Shown one piece after another: positions 35,401 through 38,710 of a stretch of DNA of 64,000 bases (its first letter is position 1; each line of letters begins with the position of its first letter). The stretch is from Bombyx mori (taxonomy: Eukaryota; Arthropoda; Insecta; Lepidoptera; Bombycidae), in the NCBI RefSeq assembly GCF_030269925.1, contig NC_085119.1:17457001-17521000 (forward strand). Direction: 5' to 3'. The position numbers and the translations under genes were made by a program. The notes below the pieces were generated by a model that searched no databases, was not told where the DNA came from, and worked only from the letters and a program-made list of their open reading frames with translations.

Positions 35401-37898
35401 ACGCATGGTGATTGTCCCCCGGAACAGCGTGGCGGAGGCCGCGCATGCGCTCGTCAGGCTAGCTCAGTGTAAGTACGGGCATGGCTTCAGCATTAACGCT
35501 TTTGCTTCTTAATTACGCTTAACGCTTCATACACACAGTTTAAATGGTCCACAACAGAACTTTAAAATAATGTCTTGCACATTATTTTATTATGGCGGTC
35601 CGTTCGTGACTTAATGATGATTTAAGTGAAGCTGATTTAACAGCAAGAGTTCGTTGATGACCATGTAAATTGTTGTTTAACACTTCACGCTTTTTGATTT
35701 TACGATACACGAGGGGGGAATAGGGCTATTCGTCATAGTGTTAGAGAGGAGGGTAGTCGGGAGGATTGTAAGGGTTGTCTTGTGAATAGCGTTGAGTAGC
35801 GAGTGTAGTAGTGACCGCGAGGTGTGTGTGGCAGCCTCACGGAGACGGCGCGGCTGCTGCAGAACGTTCGCAGCGTGTTCACTCGGCGCTCCACCTCGCG
35901 GGCCGCCGTCGAGCTAGAGCTCTCGCGTGAGTACACGCCGCGCCGCACACACGCGCACAGACACGCGCACACACAAGCACACATACACGCACACATATTC
36001 CACCTCCATTTCACGTCATGGGGATGTTGATAAAAAAAATCACTTAGCCTTTAAAATAGGGGTTAAAGTATGAAATTGCCGTCAATTCGAATTGACATAG
36101 AACCTTCATGGTGTGATATTTTTGAGTGAAACTCTTTTCAAATGGTACCTATGAGGTTCTTCTTTTAAAAAATATGCAACTTTCGATTATCGACTCTCAG
36201 TTGTTTTTTTTTTATTCAGCTTAGTCAAGAAAGATGGATACTTCGAAAATTCGAGCGATTTTTAATACGAGTTCCGACGCGGAACTAACGCTGCAGAAAC
36301 AGCTCGCAATATTGCGTTTGGAGAGAGGACTGCTAATGAACGCACCGTGCGTTTTATGTTTAACCGCTTCATGATGAAAATTTGATTTGAAGAACGAGCC
36401 ACGTAGAAAACCCCCTGCACATGTGAATAACAATGAATTGAAAGAGATGGTGGAAGCCGATAGACAAACTATCCAGGAATTAGCGGCATGGTTTAACGTT
36501 ACCTTACCGACAATCAATATTGACTCATTTGCGTCAAATCAATAAAATAAAATAAATATGAAAAATGAGTGCCTTATGATTTGACTGATCTGCAGAAGGA
36601 AACGCGTGTTGAAACTTGTGTTGTTTGTTCAATAGATACAGAAATGAAGAATATTGGATCGAATTGTGACATGTGATGAAAAGTGGATTTTTTTACGATA
36701 ACCGTAAGCGAAAAATGCAATGGCTGACCCCAGGTCAAACGCCGCAACAGTGTCCTAAAGCAAAGCTTACCAACATAAAGTAACTGATTGGTGGTCTCAG
36801 CATAGTGATATTTACTATAACTTTCTCCGATCTAGTCAAGAAATAACGGCAGATGTCTGAACAATGATAGCAAAACTTGAAGTGAAACAGTCCCGAATCA
36901 TGAATCGATCTTCATCATTATTGCTTCATGATAAAGCGAGACCTCATACAGCACGAGAAACCGTTTTAACTCTACAAGAACTGCAATTAGAAATCATTCA
37001 TCACCCTCCGTATTCGCCAGACCTTGCTTGCTCCAAAGGACTACAATTTTTTTCGTGATTTGGACAATTTTCTACGTGATTAAAAGTTTTCTTCCCAGGA
37101 GGCAGTACAAAATGCTTTCACACAGTTTGTACAATCTAGATCACCAGAGTTCTATCGCAAAAGCATAAATGACCTTCCTATTATATGGCAGCAATGTATA
37201 GATAATAATGGTAGATATTTTGATTAAATAAATATATTAAATGGAAAAAAAAAACTAATTTCAATTTTTCAGTACAAATCGGCAATTTCATACTTTAACC
37301 CCTAAATACATATATTTAATGAACACAAATATAACATTTAATGGCAACAGTTTATTTTTAAATTAGCATTAGTATTAGTAGTTTTCACTGGTGGTAGGAC
37401 CTATTGTGAGTCCGCACGGGTAGGTACCACCGCCCTGCCTATTTCTGCCGTGAAGCAGTAATGCGTTTCGGTTTGAAGGGTGGGGTAGCCGTTGTAACTA
37501 TACTGAGACCTTAGAACTTATATCTCAAGGTGGGTGGCGCATTTACGTTGTAGTTGTCTATGGGCTCCAGTAACCACTTAACACCAGGTGGGCTGTGAGC
37601 TCGTTCACCCATCTAAGCAATAAAAAAAAAAAAAAAAAAAAATAGTAGCATTTTAAAAGTAGTAAAATTCAAAGCCTATCTACGCCACGAGCCGCCACAC
37701 GGCTTGCGTCAACATCCCTTTTCAATTTGATTGGCACATTTAGATTTTTGTTTTTCGTGGACTGTTTAACTTCGATGTACTGAATTGTCGGGTTGTGCAG
37801 ATGGATTCGCTTTCTCGCAAGAGGAGGGCGGGAGTGTGTCCCAGGCGGACGTGGTCCGAGTGTACGACACAAGGCAGCCGAGACCGGAGCACTCTTGA
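5376..37898 (+). CDS. ATP8A: P4-ATPase phospholipid flippase, ATP8A1/2-type (23 joined exons)
   Basis: This is the span of a spliced gene; the exons are listed separately. P4-ATPases move aminophospholipids (phosphatidylserine, phosphatidylethanolamine) from the outer or lumenal leaflet to the cytoplasmic leaflet of Golgi, endosome or plasma membranes, normally with a CDC50/TMEM30 beta subunit. Joined exons total 3,504 nt, or 1,167 residues plus stop, close to the usual ATP8A length. Seen in the translation: M1-M2 (about 95-140), A-domain DGET (208-211), M3 (about 315-337), M4 with PISL (373-376), DKTGTLT with phospho-Asp 426, KGAD (571-574), TGDKQET (686-692), GDGANDV (801-807), M5-M10 (about 845-1070) and a cytosolic tail with GFAFS (1137-1141), the autoinhibitory motif known in Drs2/ATP8A proteins. 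All junctions keep phase; all donors are GT except intron 4 (GC). Family certain; ATP8A rather than ATP8B from overall similarity and the tail. Exon 1 is the least certain part. Confidence 0.95.
6310..6765 (+). mobile_element. Non-LTR retrotransposon 3' end with tail
   Basis: Frame from 6369 contains [13 protein letters not shown] and later [16 protein letters not shown], resembling the C-terminus of Jockey/CR1-like reverse transcriptase ORFs that I recall from moths, but degraded. It runs into a tail GGTAGGCAGCGGCTTGGCTC ending in an A run. The same tail recurs at 14414, 27060, 28740 and (reversed) 49833, which ties all of these to one LINE family. Confidence 0.65.
6971..7342 (+). mobile_element. 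Bm1-type SINE with internal deletion
   Basis: Starts CGTCGTGGCCTTAAGGATAA (tRNA-like head), B box near GTGCTCGAATCC, ends AGCAATAAAAAAA. Relative to the full copy at 11076 it lacks about 70 bases between CAGCCGTTGT and CTCCAGTAACC. Confidence 0.88.
7348..7512 (+). repeat. Interspersed repeat ending GCGGGTACAGCTAGT
   Basis: GGCTGAACTGATTTTGACGG through CACGCGGACGGATTCGCGGG, a pattern common in moth genomes; class not assigned. Confidence 0.4.
7785..7935 (-). repeat. (GA)n tract and probable LINE 3' end
   Basis: A GAGAGA run (7787-7812) followed by AATACCCTTTATTGCACACC and, near 7905, GATCTCTTCCAGGCAACC. In reverse this resembles a LINE 3' UTR ending in a microsatellite tail. Family assignment from memory, weak. 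Confidence 0.35.
8349..8745 (-). repeat. Retroelement fragment, GATCCGGCGAGAAACTCAG family
   Basis: Begins with a T run at 8349, then GGATTACTGGTGGCCCGAAG, TTTCACCAGGACAGGTGGGC and, near 8550, GAGAAGATCCGGCGAGAAAC. The first part matches 51600-51672 (plus strand, with A tail), the second part 12290, 15600 and 42150. Likely a LINE 3' UTR (BMC1 suspected, not verified). Confidence 0.55.
9442..9675 (-). repeat. Old Bm1-type SINE, reverse strand
   Basis: Diverged body: GAGTTCACGGTCCACCACCA, TTCACGGCAGGCG. Recognisable only by order of motifs. Confidence 0.5.
9885..10293 (-). repeat. Old Bm1-type SINE, reverse strand
   Basis: Diverged but long copy: CACCCACCTTGAGATTTGAG, then ATTCCTTCATCGTCGCAGTC and a decayed tRNA-like end near 10290. 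Confidence 0.6.
11076..11512 (+). mobile_element. Bm1-type SINE, full length
   Basis: TCGTCGTGGCCTAAAGGATA head (A-box region), B box GTGTTCGAGTCCC at about 11131, middle ACTGGTGGTAGGACCTCTTG, end CCACCCATCTAACAAAAAAA. Reference copy for this window; about 435 bp. Confidence 0.9.
12120..12424 (+). repeat. Retroelement fragment, same family as 8349 and 42130
   Basis: TAGCCGGCACAAGCTAATTC, then near 12310 AGTTTCTCGCTGGATCTCCT and CAGTGGGTCGTGATTCCGAT. Plus orientation. Confidence 0.5.
12425..12592 (+). repeat. Decayed Bm1-type SINE
   Basis: Only scattered matches: TTGTGAGCCCGCACGGG, CTCAAGGTGGGCGGCGGCAT, CCTATAGGTCTAAGC. Confidence 0.35.
13126..13370 (+). repeat. Interspersed repeat, ACTAGCTGCACCCGTCTG family
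   Basis: Opening ACTAGCTGCACCCGTCTG and later GTCAATCGGATGCACGGTTT follow the pattern of the repeats at 34233 and 45691. Class unknown to me. It ends about 475 bases before exon 2. Confidence 0.4.
13846..13975 (+). CDS. ATP8A: ATP8A exon 2 (start of conserved core)
   Basis: 130 nt, residues about 36-79. Acceptor TTGTTCCAG. An acidic, Thr/Ser-rich linker leads into [19 protein letters not shown], then TAKYS completed in exon 3. The motif matches the ATP8A signature just before M1, where family members read R-x-I-F-x-N-x-P-Q and S-T-A-K-Y. Donor GTGACG at 13976 after AG; phase 2. Confidence 0.93.
14414..14530 (+). repeat. LINE tail (GGTAGGCAGCGGCTTGGCTC family)
   Basis: GTAGGCAGCGGCTTGGCTCT through ACCACTCACCATCCGGTGG and GGGCAATAAAAAA; same tail as 6665. 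Confidence 0.75.
15002..15200 (-). repeat. Bm1-type SINE, truncated
   Basis: ATTGCTTAGATGGGTGGACG through CTTCACGGCTGAAATAGGCG; the tRNA-like head is missing. Confidence 0.85.
15447..15655 (-). repeat. Retroelement fragment, reverse copy of the 42130 repeat
   Basis: T run, then CGCTGATAGCCTTGAGAGAC, ATCTACTACCGGATTGGAAA and GAGAAGATCCGGTGAGAAAC. The mirror image of 42130-42330. Confidence 0.65.
16597..16780 (+). CDS. ATP8A: ATP8A exon 3 (transmembrane segments M1 and M2)
   Basis: 184 nt, residues about 79-140. It reads [19 protein letters not shown], a hydrophobic M1 containing [18 protein letters not shown], then M2 ending in [20 protein letters not shown] is nearly invariant in ATP8A proteins and lies on the exoplasmic side where substrate enters. 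Acceptor TTGTCCACAG, donor GTAAGT at 16781, phase 0. A Bm1 SINE begins only about 18 bases after the donor. Confidence 0.97.
16799..17045 (+). repeat. Bm1-type SINE in ATP8A intron 3
   Basis: 5'-truncated at the ACTGGTGGCAGGACCTCTTG point where many copies start; ends AAGCAATAAAAAAAA. It begins about 18 bases after the exon 3 donor. Confidence 0.88.
17360..17520 (+). CDS. ATP8A: ATP8A exon 4 (actuator domain, first part)
   Basis: 161 nt, residues 141-194. The translation runs from [12 protein letters not shown] through [12 protein letters not shown] to [11 protein letters not shown], the conserved beta-strands of the actuator domain (family form: V-G-D-I-V-K, P-A-D-x-V-L-L). The exon must end at 17520 after TCTAG so that AG plus the first C of exon 5 gives the conserved Ser before EPQ. 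The following dinucleotide is GC (GCACGT), so this is a GC-AG intron. Confidence 0.93.
17664..18225 (-). repeat. Old Bm1-type SINE split by a hAT-like MITE
   Basis: Reverse body from T run at 17664 to CCATTAGAG at 17942, resuming at 18183 with CATTAGAG, CAATCGGTACCTGCTTGCGG. The two parts are contiguous in the intact SINE once the insert and one 8-bp duplicate are removed. Confidence 0.75.
17943..18182. mobile_element. hAT-like MITE (240 bp)
   Basis: Left end CAGGGATTCCCAAACTTA, right end CACTTTGGGAAAGGCTG; the reversed right end reads CAGCCTTTCCCAAAGTG, matching the left in an imperfect terminal inverted repeat that begins CAG as hAT ends do. Both sides carry the 8-bp direct repeat CATTAGAG (17935..17942 and 18183..18190), the hAT target-site length. 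No coding capacity. Confidence 0.8.
18326..18523 (+). CDS. ATP8A: ATP8A exon 5 (actuator domain with DGET)
   Basis: 198 nt, residues 194-260. It contains [20 protein letters not shown], so DGET falls at 208-211; its glutamate catalyses dephosphorylation, the role of TGES in other P-type ATPases. Later [13 protein letters not shown] matches the family form C-E-x-P-N-R-H-L-Y. The donor GTAACT at 18524 follows AA; phase 2. Third codon positions are strongly G/C here, unlike the flanking intron. Confidence 0.97.
18873..18997 (+). CDS. ATP8A: ATP8A exon 6 (end of actuator domain)
   Basis: 125 nt, residues 260-301. It reads [18 protein letters not shown], then [19 protein letters not shown], the invariant P4 motifs L-R-G-x-x-L-R-N-T and V-V-Y-T-G-x-x-T-K-L before M3. 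Acceptor CTTCTTCAG; the donor GTACTA at 18998 is weak but in phase (one base, G, carried over). A Bm1 SINE begins about 45 bases into the intron. Confidence 0.96.
19043..19287 (+). repeat. Bm1-type SINE in ATP8A intron 6
   Basis: GGTGGTAGGACATCTTGTGC through CATCTAAGCAATTAAAAAAA. 5'-truncated like the copy at 16799. It starts 45 bases after exon 6. Confidence 0.88.
19384..19530 (+). CDS. ATP8A: ATP8A exon 7 (transmembrane segment M3)
   Basis: 147 nt, residues 302-350. [13 protein letters not shown] is the M3 approach, followed by the hydrophobic M3 ([19 protein letters not shown]) and an extracytoplasmic loop ending WYIGLE. The acceptor follows GTTTGTCTTCCAG, a good pyrimidine tract. Donor GTCAGT at 19531; one base carried over. 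Confidence 0.95.
19778..19822. repeat. Perfect 20-bp inverted repeat (hairpin) in intron 7
   Basis: Arms 19778..19797 (ATCCTTGCTCCAATTAAGTC) and 19803..19822 are exact reverse complements around the loop GCTGT. Confidence 0.9.
20525..20634 (+). CDS. ATP8A: ATP8A exon 8 (M4 with PISL)
   Basis: 110 nt, residues 351-387. It encodes [24 protein letters not shown] (373-376) breaks the M4 helix; its isoleucine is the hydrophobic gate on the lipid path in ATP8A2. The preceding Asn pair is also conserved. Acceptor CTTGTTCCAG, donor GTCAGT at 20635, phase 0. Confidence 0.97.
21078..21251 (+). CDS. ATP8A: ATP8A exon 9 (phosphorylation site DKTGT)
   Basis: 174 nt, residues 388-445. It contains [15 protein letters not shown] and then [13 protein letters not shown]; Asp 426 is the phosphorylated residue that defines P-type ATPases. 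It ends KCTIAE before the donor GTGCCT at 21252 (phase 0). Without splicing the frame runs nine more codons to a TGA. Confidence 0.98.
21466..21646 (+). CDS. ATP8A: ATP8A exon 10 (nucleotide-binding domain, first part)
   Basis: 181 nt, residues 446-505. Starts [14 protein letters not shown], then [20 protein letters not shown], ending in the first part of HAASPDE. The HPTAP and CHT motifs are ATP8A-like. The stretch joining exons 9 and 10 is roughly 15-20 residues shorter than I remember for the vertebrate proteins. Acceptor GGCGCAG; donor GTACCG at 21647. Confidence 0.95.
21647..23262 (+). other. ATP8A intron 10
   Basis: 1.6 kb GT-AG intron, AT-rich. At about 22820-23080 lies a GC-richer block (GGTGGTACGTGGTGAGAATG and similar) that looks like a decayed retroelement fragment; I cannot assign it. 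The rest shows nothing recognisable. Confidence 0.7.
23263..23436 (+). CDS. ATP8A: ATP8A exon 11 (nucleotide-binding domain)
   Basis: 174 nt, residues 506-563. It completes SPDE (DERALV; the usual form is DEGALV, so Arg stands where Gly is common), then GAAAFGFSF and [18 protein letters not shown], the conserved ATP-binding stretch with F-x-S-x-R-K-R-M-S. Acceptor GTGTGTGCAG, donor GTGCGC at 23437; one base carried over. Confidence 0.97.
23603..23775 (+). CDS. ATP8A: ATP8A exon 12 (KGAD nucleotide-binding motif)
   Basis: 173 nt, residues 564-621. [18 protein letters not shown] contains KGAD at 571-574, whose lysine contacts ATP. Later [20 protein letters not shown] matches the family H-L-E-x-F-A-x-E-G-L-R-T-L. 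Acceptor CGTGTGCAG; donor GTGCGT at 23776; phase 0. The following intron is only 72 bp. Confidence 0.97.
23848..23979 (+). CDS. ATP8A: ATP8A exon 13 (end of N-domain, return to P-domain)
   Basis: 132 nt, 44 whole codons, residues 622-665. [20 protein letters not shown] is an amphipathic linker; [16 protein letters not shown] is the invariant entry to the second half of the P domain. Acceptor GTTCGAACAG, donor GTGAGC at 23980. Confidence 0.97.
24475..24633 (+). CDS. ATP8A: ATP8A exon 14 (TGDKQET)
   Basis: 159 nt, 53 whole codons, residues 666-718. [20 protein letters not shown] leads into [11 protein letters not shown] (686-696), the P-domain TGDK motif that contacts the nucleotide. Acceptor GTGCGGCAG, donor GTCAGT at 24634. 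Confidence 0.97.
24745..24985 (-). repeat. Bm1-type SINE in ATP8A intron 14
   Basis: T run, GCTTAGATGGGTGGACGAG, through GTCCTACCACCAGT; lacks the tRNA-like head. Confidence 0.88.
25322..25678 (+). CDS. ATP8A: ATP8A exon 15 (P-domain hinge, GDGANDV)
   Basis: 357 nt, 119 codons, the largest exon, residues 719-837. It contains [28 protein letters not shown] and [21 protein letters not shown] at 801-807 binds the catalytic Mg2+. It ends [17 protein letters not shown] before the donor GTGCCG at 25679; family members usually have GLQAANSSDY or GLQAVNASDY. Acceptor GTCTCCCCAG. Confidence 0.98.
26311..26447 (+). CDS. ATP8A: ATP8A exon 16 (M5)
   Basis: 137 nt, residues 838-883. [20 protein letters not shown] is the conserved cytoplasmic entry to M5 (family: L-x-x-L-L-x-V-H-G-x-W-N-Y), followed by [19 protein letters not shown]. 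Acceptor TTGTTCCTAG, donor GTGAGT at 26448; the next intron is 80 bp and GC-rich. Confidence 0.97.
26528..26648 (+). CDS. ATP8A: ATP8A exon 17 (M5-M6 loop and M6)
   Basis: 121 nt, residues 883-923. [20 protein letters not shown], then [14 protein letters not shown], match F-S-G-Q-x-L-F-E-R-W and N-V-x-F-T-x-x-P-P in the family. Acceptor CGTCGGCAG, donor GTAAGT at 26649; phase 0. Confidence 0.97.
27060..27190 (+). repeat. LINE tail just upstream of ATP8A exon 18
   Basis: GGTAGGCAGCGGATTGGTCA is followed by a second start GTAGGCAGCGTCTTGGCTC, a partial tandem repeat of the tail's beginning; ends AAGGGCAATAAAAAAA about 20 bases before the exon. Confidence 0.75.
27211..27402 (+). CDS. ATP8A: ATP8A exon 18 (M7 and start of M8)
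   Basis: 192 nt, 64 codons, residues 924-987. [20 protein letters not shown] corresponds to the family Y-P-x-L-Y region, followed by M7 ([17 protein letters not shown]) and [13 protein letters not shown]. Acceptor GTTCTTGCAG. A LINE tail with its A-rich end lies only about 20 bases upstream, so the pyrimidine tract is very short. Confidence 0.96.
28052..28170 (+). CDS. ATP8A: ATP8A exon 19 (M8 and M9)
   Basis: 119 nt, residues 988-1027. [19 protein letters not shown] matches the family [13 protein letters not shown]; then M9 ([17 protein letters not shown]). Acceptor TTATTTCCAG, donor GTCAGT at 28171; phase 2. Confidence 0.97.
28469..28603 (+). CDS. ATP8A: ATP8A exon 20 (M10)
   Basis: 135 nt, residues 1027-1072. 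Encodes the extracytoplasmic [17 protein letters not shown] and the last helix [16 protein letters not shown]. Acceptor TTTTGACAG. The donor GTAATT at 28604 is weak; unspliced reading would reach TAA at 28605..28607 and end the protein just after M10. Confidence 0.94.
28668..28868 (+). repeat. LINE 3' end with tail, intron 20
   Basis: GCGCGATGTTTCCCGAGCGC and TCTCTTCAAACGAAGCTTGA fit the C-terminal coding end of the LINE at 6310 (MFPERW..LFKRSL in frame); then the tail GGTAGGCAGCGG through GGGTAATAAAAA. Confidence 0.65.
29074..29172 (+). CDS. ATP8A: ATP8A exon 21 (cytosolic tail, first part)
   Basis: 99 nt, residues 1072-1105. [20 protein letters not shown] matches the family V-I-K-R-T-A-F-K-T-x-x-E-E-V-x-E-L-E, ending [10 protein letters not shown]. 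Acceptor CCCGTTACAG, donor GTAAGT at 29173; two bases (TC) carried over. Its downstream partner can be exon 22 or exon 23. Confidence 0.93.
30600..30640 (+). repeat. (GA)n microsatellite
   Basis: GAAAGAGAGCGAGAGAGAGA and further GA units, next to a GC-rich island. Confidence 0.9.
30688..30799 (+). CDS. Possible alternative terminal exon of ATP8A
   Basis: After TGTTGTGGCCAG at 30687 a frame compatible with exon 21 (TC carried over) stays open for 36 codons to a TGA at 30797..30799. The peptide is rich in Pro and Arg and would lack GFAFS. An AATAAA at 31254..31259 could end such a transcript. The pyrimidine tract is poor and GC-rich DNA is open by chance, so this is a weak call; the island may instead be a promoter. 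Confidence 0.25.
31140..31205 (+). repeat. Short GC-rich tandem repeat
   Basis: GCGCTCCAGGTGTGCCCCCG and GCGCTCCGGGTGTGCCCCCG are two ~33-bp units; plus-strand reading gives repeated APGVPPV. Confidence 0.75.
34182..34225. repeat. 15-bp inverted repeat
   Basis: AATAAATAAGGTTTT (34182..34196) and AAAACCTTATTTATT (34211..34225) pair exactly around a 14-base loop, directly before the repeat at 34233. Confidence 0.8.
34233..34505 (+). repeat. Interspersed repeat, CTAGCGGCCCGCCCCGGCTT family
   Basis: Opens CTAGCGGCCCGCCCCGGCTT, later AATCGGTTCAGTAGTTTCGG and TCTTTATAATATTAGTATAG. The same elements occur in reverse at 45691. Confidence 0.65.
35428..35468 (+). CDS. ATP8A: Candidate alternative ATP8A exon 22 (C-terminal tail)
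   Basis: 41 nt between GGAACAG and a perfect GTAAGT at 35469, GC-rich in an AT-rich intron. Joined to exon 21 it gives [14 protein letters not shown]; joined to exon 24 it gives Tyr then GFAFS. Length mod 3 and both boundary phases equal those of exon 23, so either one keeps frame but including both shifts it. This points to mutually exclusive use. The peptide has no counterpart that I recall in vertebrate ATP8A. The 14-residue insert would shorten the protein to 1,150 residues. Confidence 0.5.
35835..35926 (+). CDS. ATP8A: ATP8A exon 23 (C-terminal tail)
   Basis: 92 nt, residues 1105-1136. With exon 21 it reads [20 protein letters not shown], matching the vertebrate S-L-T-E-R-A-x-L-L-K-N-V-F, so it is the constitutive choice. 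Acceptor GTGTGGCAG, donor GTGAGT at 35927; one base carried over. A CA-rich microsatellite starts about 20 bases after the donor. Confidence 0.9.
35937..36000 (+). repeat. CA-rich microsatellite
   Basis: Irregular CACGCGCACA units about 10 bases downstream of the exon 23 donor. Confidence 0.8.
36059..37302 (+). mobile_element. Mariner transposon (1.24 kb) with intact ends
   Basis: The 23-bp ends GGGGTTAAAGTATGAAATTGCCG (split here as GGGGTTAAAGTATG + AAATTGCCG) are perfect inverted repeats at 36059 and ending 37302, flanked by TA on both sides (36057..36058, 37303..37304), the mariner target duplication. It lies in the intron between ATP8A exons 23 and 24, in the same orientation. Confidence 0.93.
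36234..37227 (+). pseudogene. Broken mariner transposase
   Basis: ATG at 36234 ([10 protein letters not shown]), stop near 37225. Recognisable pieces: [20 protein letters not shown] (HTH region), VTCDEKWIF with the first catalytic Asp near 36670, [13 protein letters not shown] with the second near 36930, and HPPYSPDL before a frame change near 37030, where the third Asp falls in another frame (about 34 residues from the second, the D,D34D spacing of mariners). Several stops and frameshifts interrupt it, so no functional enzyme is expected. Confidence 0.88.
37386..37642 (+). repeat. Bm1-type SINE, young-looking copy
   Basis: ACTGGTGGTAGGACCTATTG through CATCTAAGCAATAAA and a 22-base A tail. 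It is about 160 bases upstream of ATP8A exon 24. The long uninterrupted A tail suggests a recent insertion. Confidence 0.92.
37801..37898 (+). CDS. ATP8A: ATP8A exon 24 (terminal coding exon, GFAFS tail)
   Basis: 98 nt with stop TGA at 37896..37898. [20 protein letters not shown], then [11 protein letters not shown], clearly matches the vertebrate end (G-Y-A-F-S-Q-x-E-x-G-x-V-S-Q-x-E-V-I-R-A-Y-D-T). In Drs2 and ATP8A structures the G-[FY]-A-F-S segment lies in the nucleotide-binding pocket and autoinhibits. Acceptor GTTGTGCAG. The first two bases (AT) complete CAT after exon 23 or TAT after exon 22. Confidence 0.96.
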
Positions 37899-38710
37899 GC
37901 TGACCAACGCCGCCAGCCCAGGGGCAACACCACACTAACACTTGCGTACAAATTACATTTGTTCCTGTTATTTATTTATACGTCATGACACACTTGTTTT
38001 ATGCACGTTATTTATGTAAAATGTTAATACGTATTGTCATACGTAATGTCTACGGTATTATATTACAAATGGCAAATTCTTTAGATCAGTTCAATTACAG
38101 GGAACAATCCTTTGTTTGTACCCAAAATATTATGCTTATTTTTTGCTGTTAATTGTTATCTCTACATTACATGCGTAATTGAAATCAAAGTAGATGATCT
38201 CAAAGTAAAAGCATAGGAGTAGTTACAGATTCCAAGGAAAACGTTCACGAATCCAAAGGCTAATAATGTGAATACATTAAATGGAACGGAATCGGTCGGG
38301 AGCGTTTTCCTTGGATCCGATACTAGTCCCCACAGAGAGTGGTATGTAAACCTTATTTGATGCAGTGAATGTGTTTTTTTGACGACCATGAAAATTGAAA
38401 ATTGAAAATTGAAATTGAGAATTGTTTCTAAATCCGGATTAGATGCCGATAACTCCACTATCATCTAACGTAAGTATATTAAAGGATTCTACTTTAATTT
38501 CACGTAATTTATTACATATTATATACAAGTTTTGTACTTTCCATGGGGAAACACATGTTTAGTTGCGCGTTATATTTAAGACACCTTTACGGATGGGTAG
38601 GAAACACTAAACGTGGACGTGTTCCCATGCGGAGATCTCGTCCCATATGCGTGCGTCGAATGTAAAATCGAATTTCCGATTCAATAAAATAATAACACGT
38701 GTATAATAAT
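37899..38710 (+). other. Probable ATP8A 3' UTR
   Basis: The first canonical AATAAA after the stop is at 38683..38688; another lies near 38921. No competing coding signal occurs between. The true cleavage site cannot be told from sequence alone. Confidence 0.45.

Larger units (their letters stand above)
29173..35427 (+). other. Intron downstream of ATP8A exon 21
   Basis: AT-rich DNA with a (GA)n tract, a 200-bp GC-rich island (30640-30880), a second short GC-rich patch with a tandem repeat (31065-31210) and a LINE or SINE-like repeat at 34233-34505. A possible alternative terminal exon is listed separately. 31300-33900 shows nothing recognisable. Confidence 0.65.

Noticed and set aside
35733..36014. 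Reverse-strand 93-codon frame rich in Cys and Ala
   Set aside because: Produced by the CA-rich microsatellite and the antisense of exon 23.
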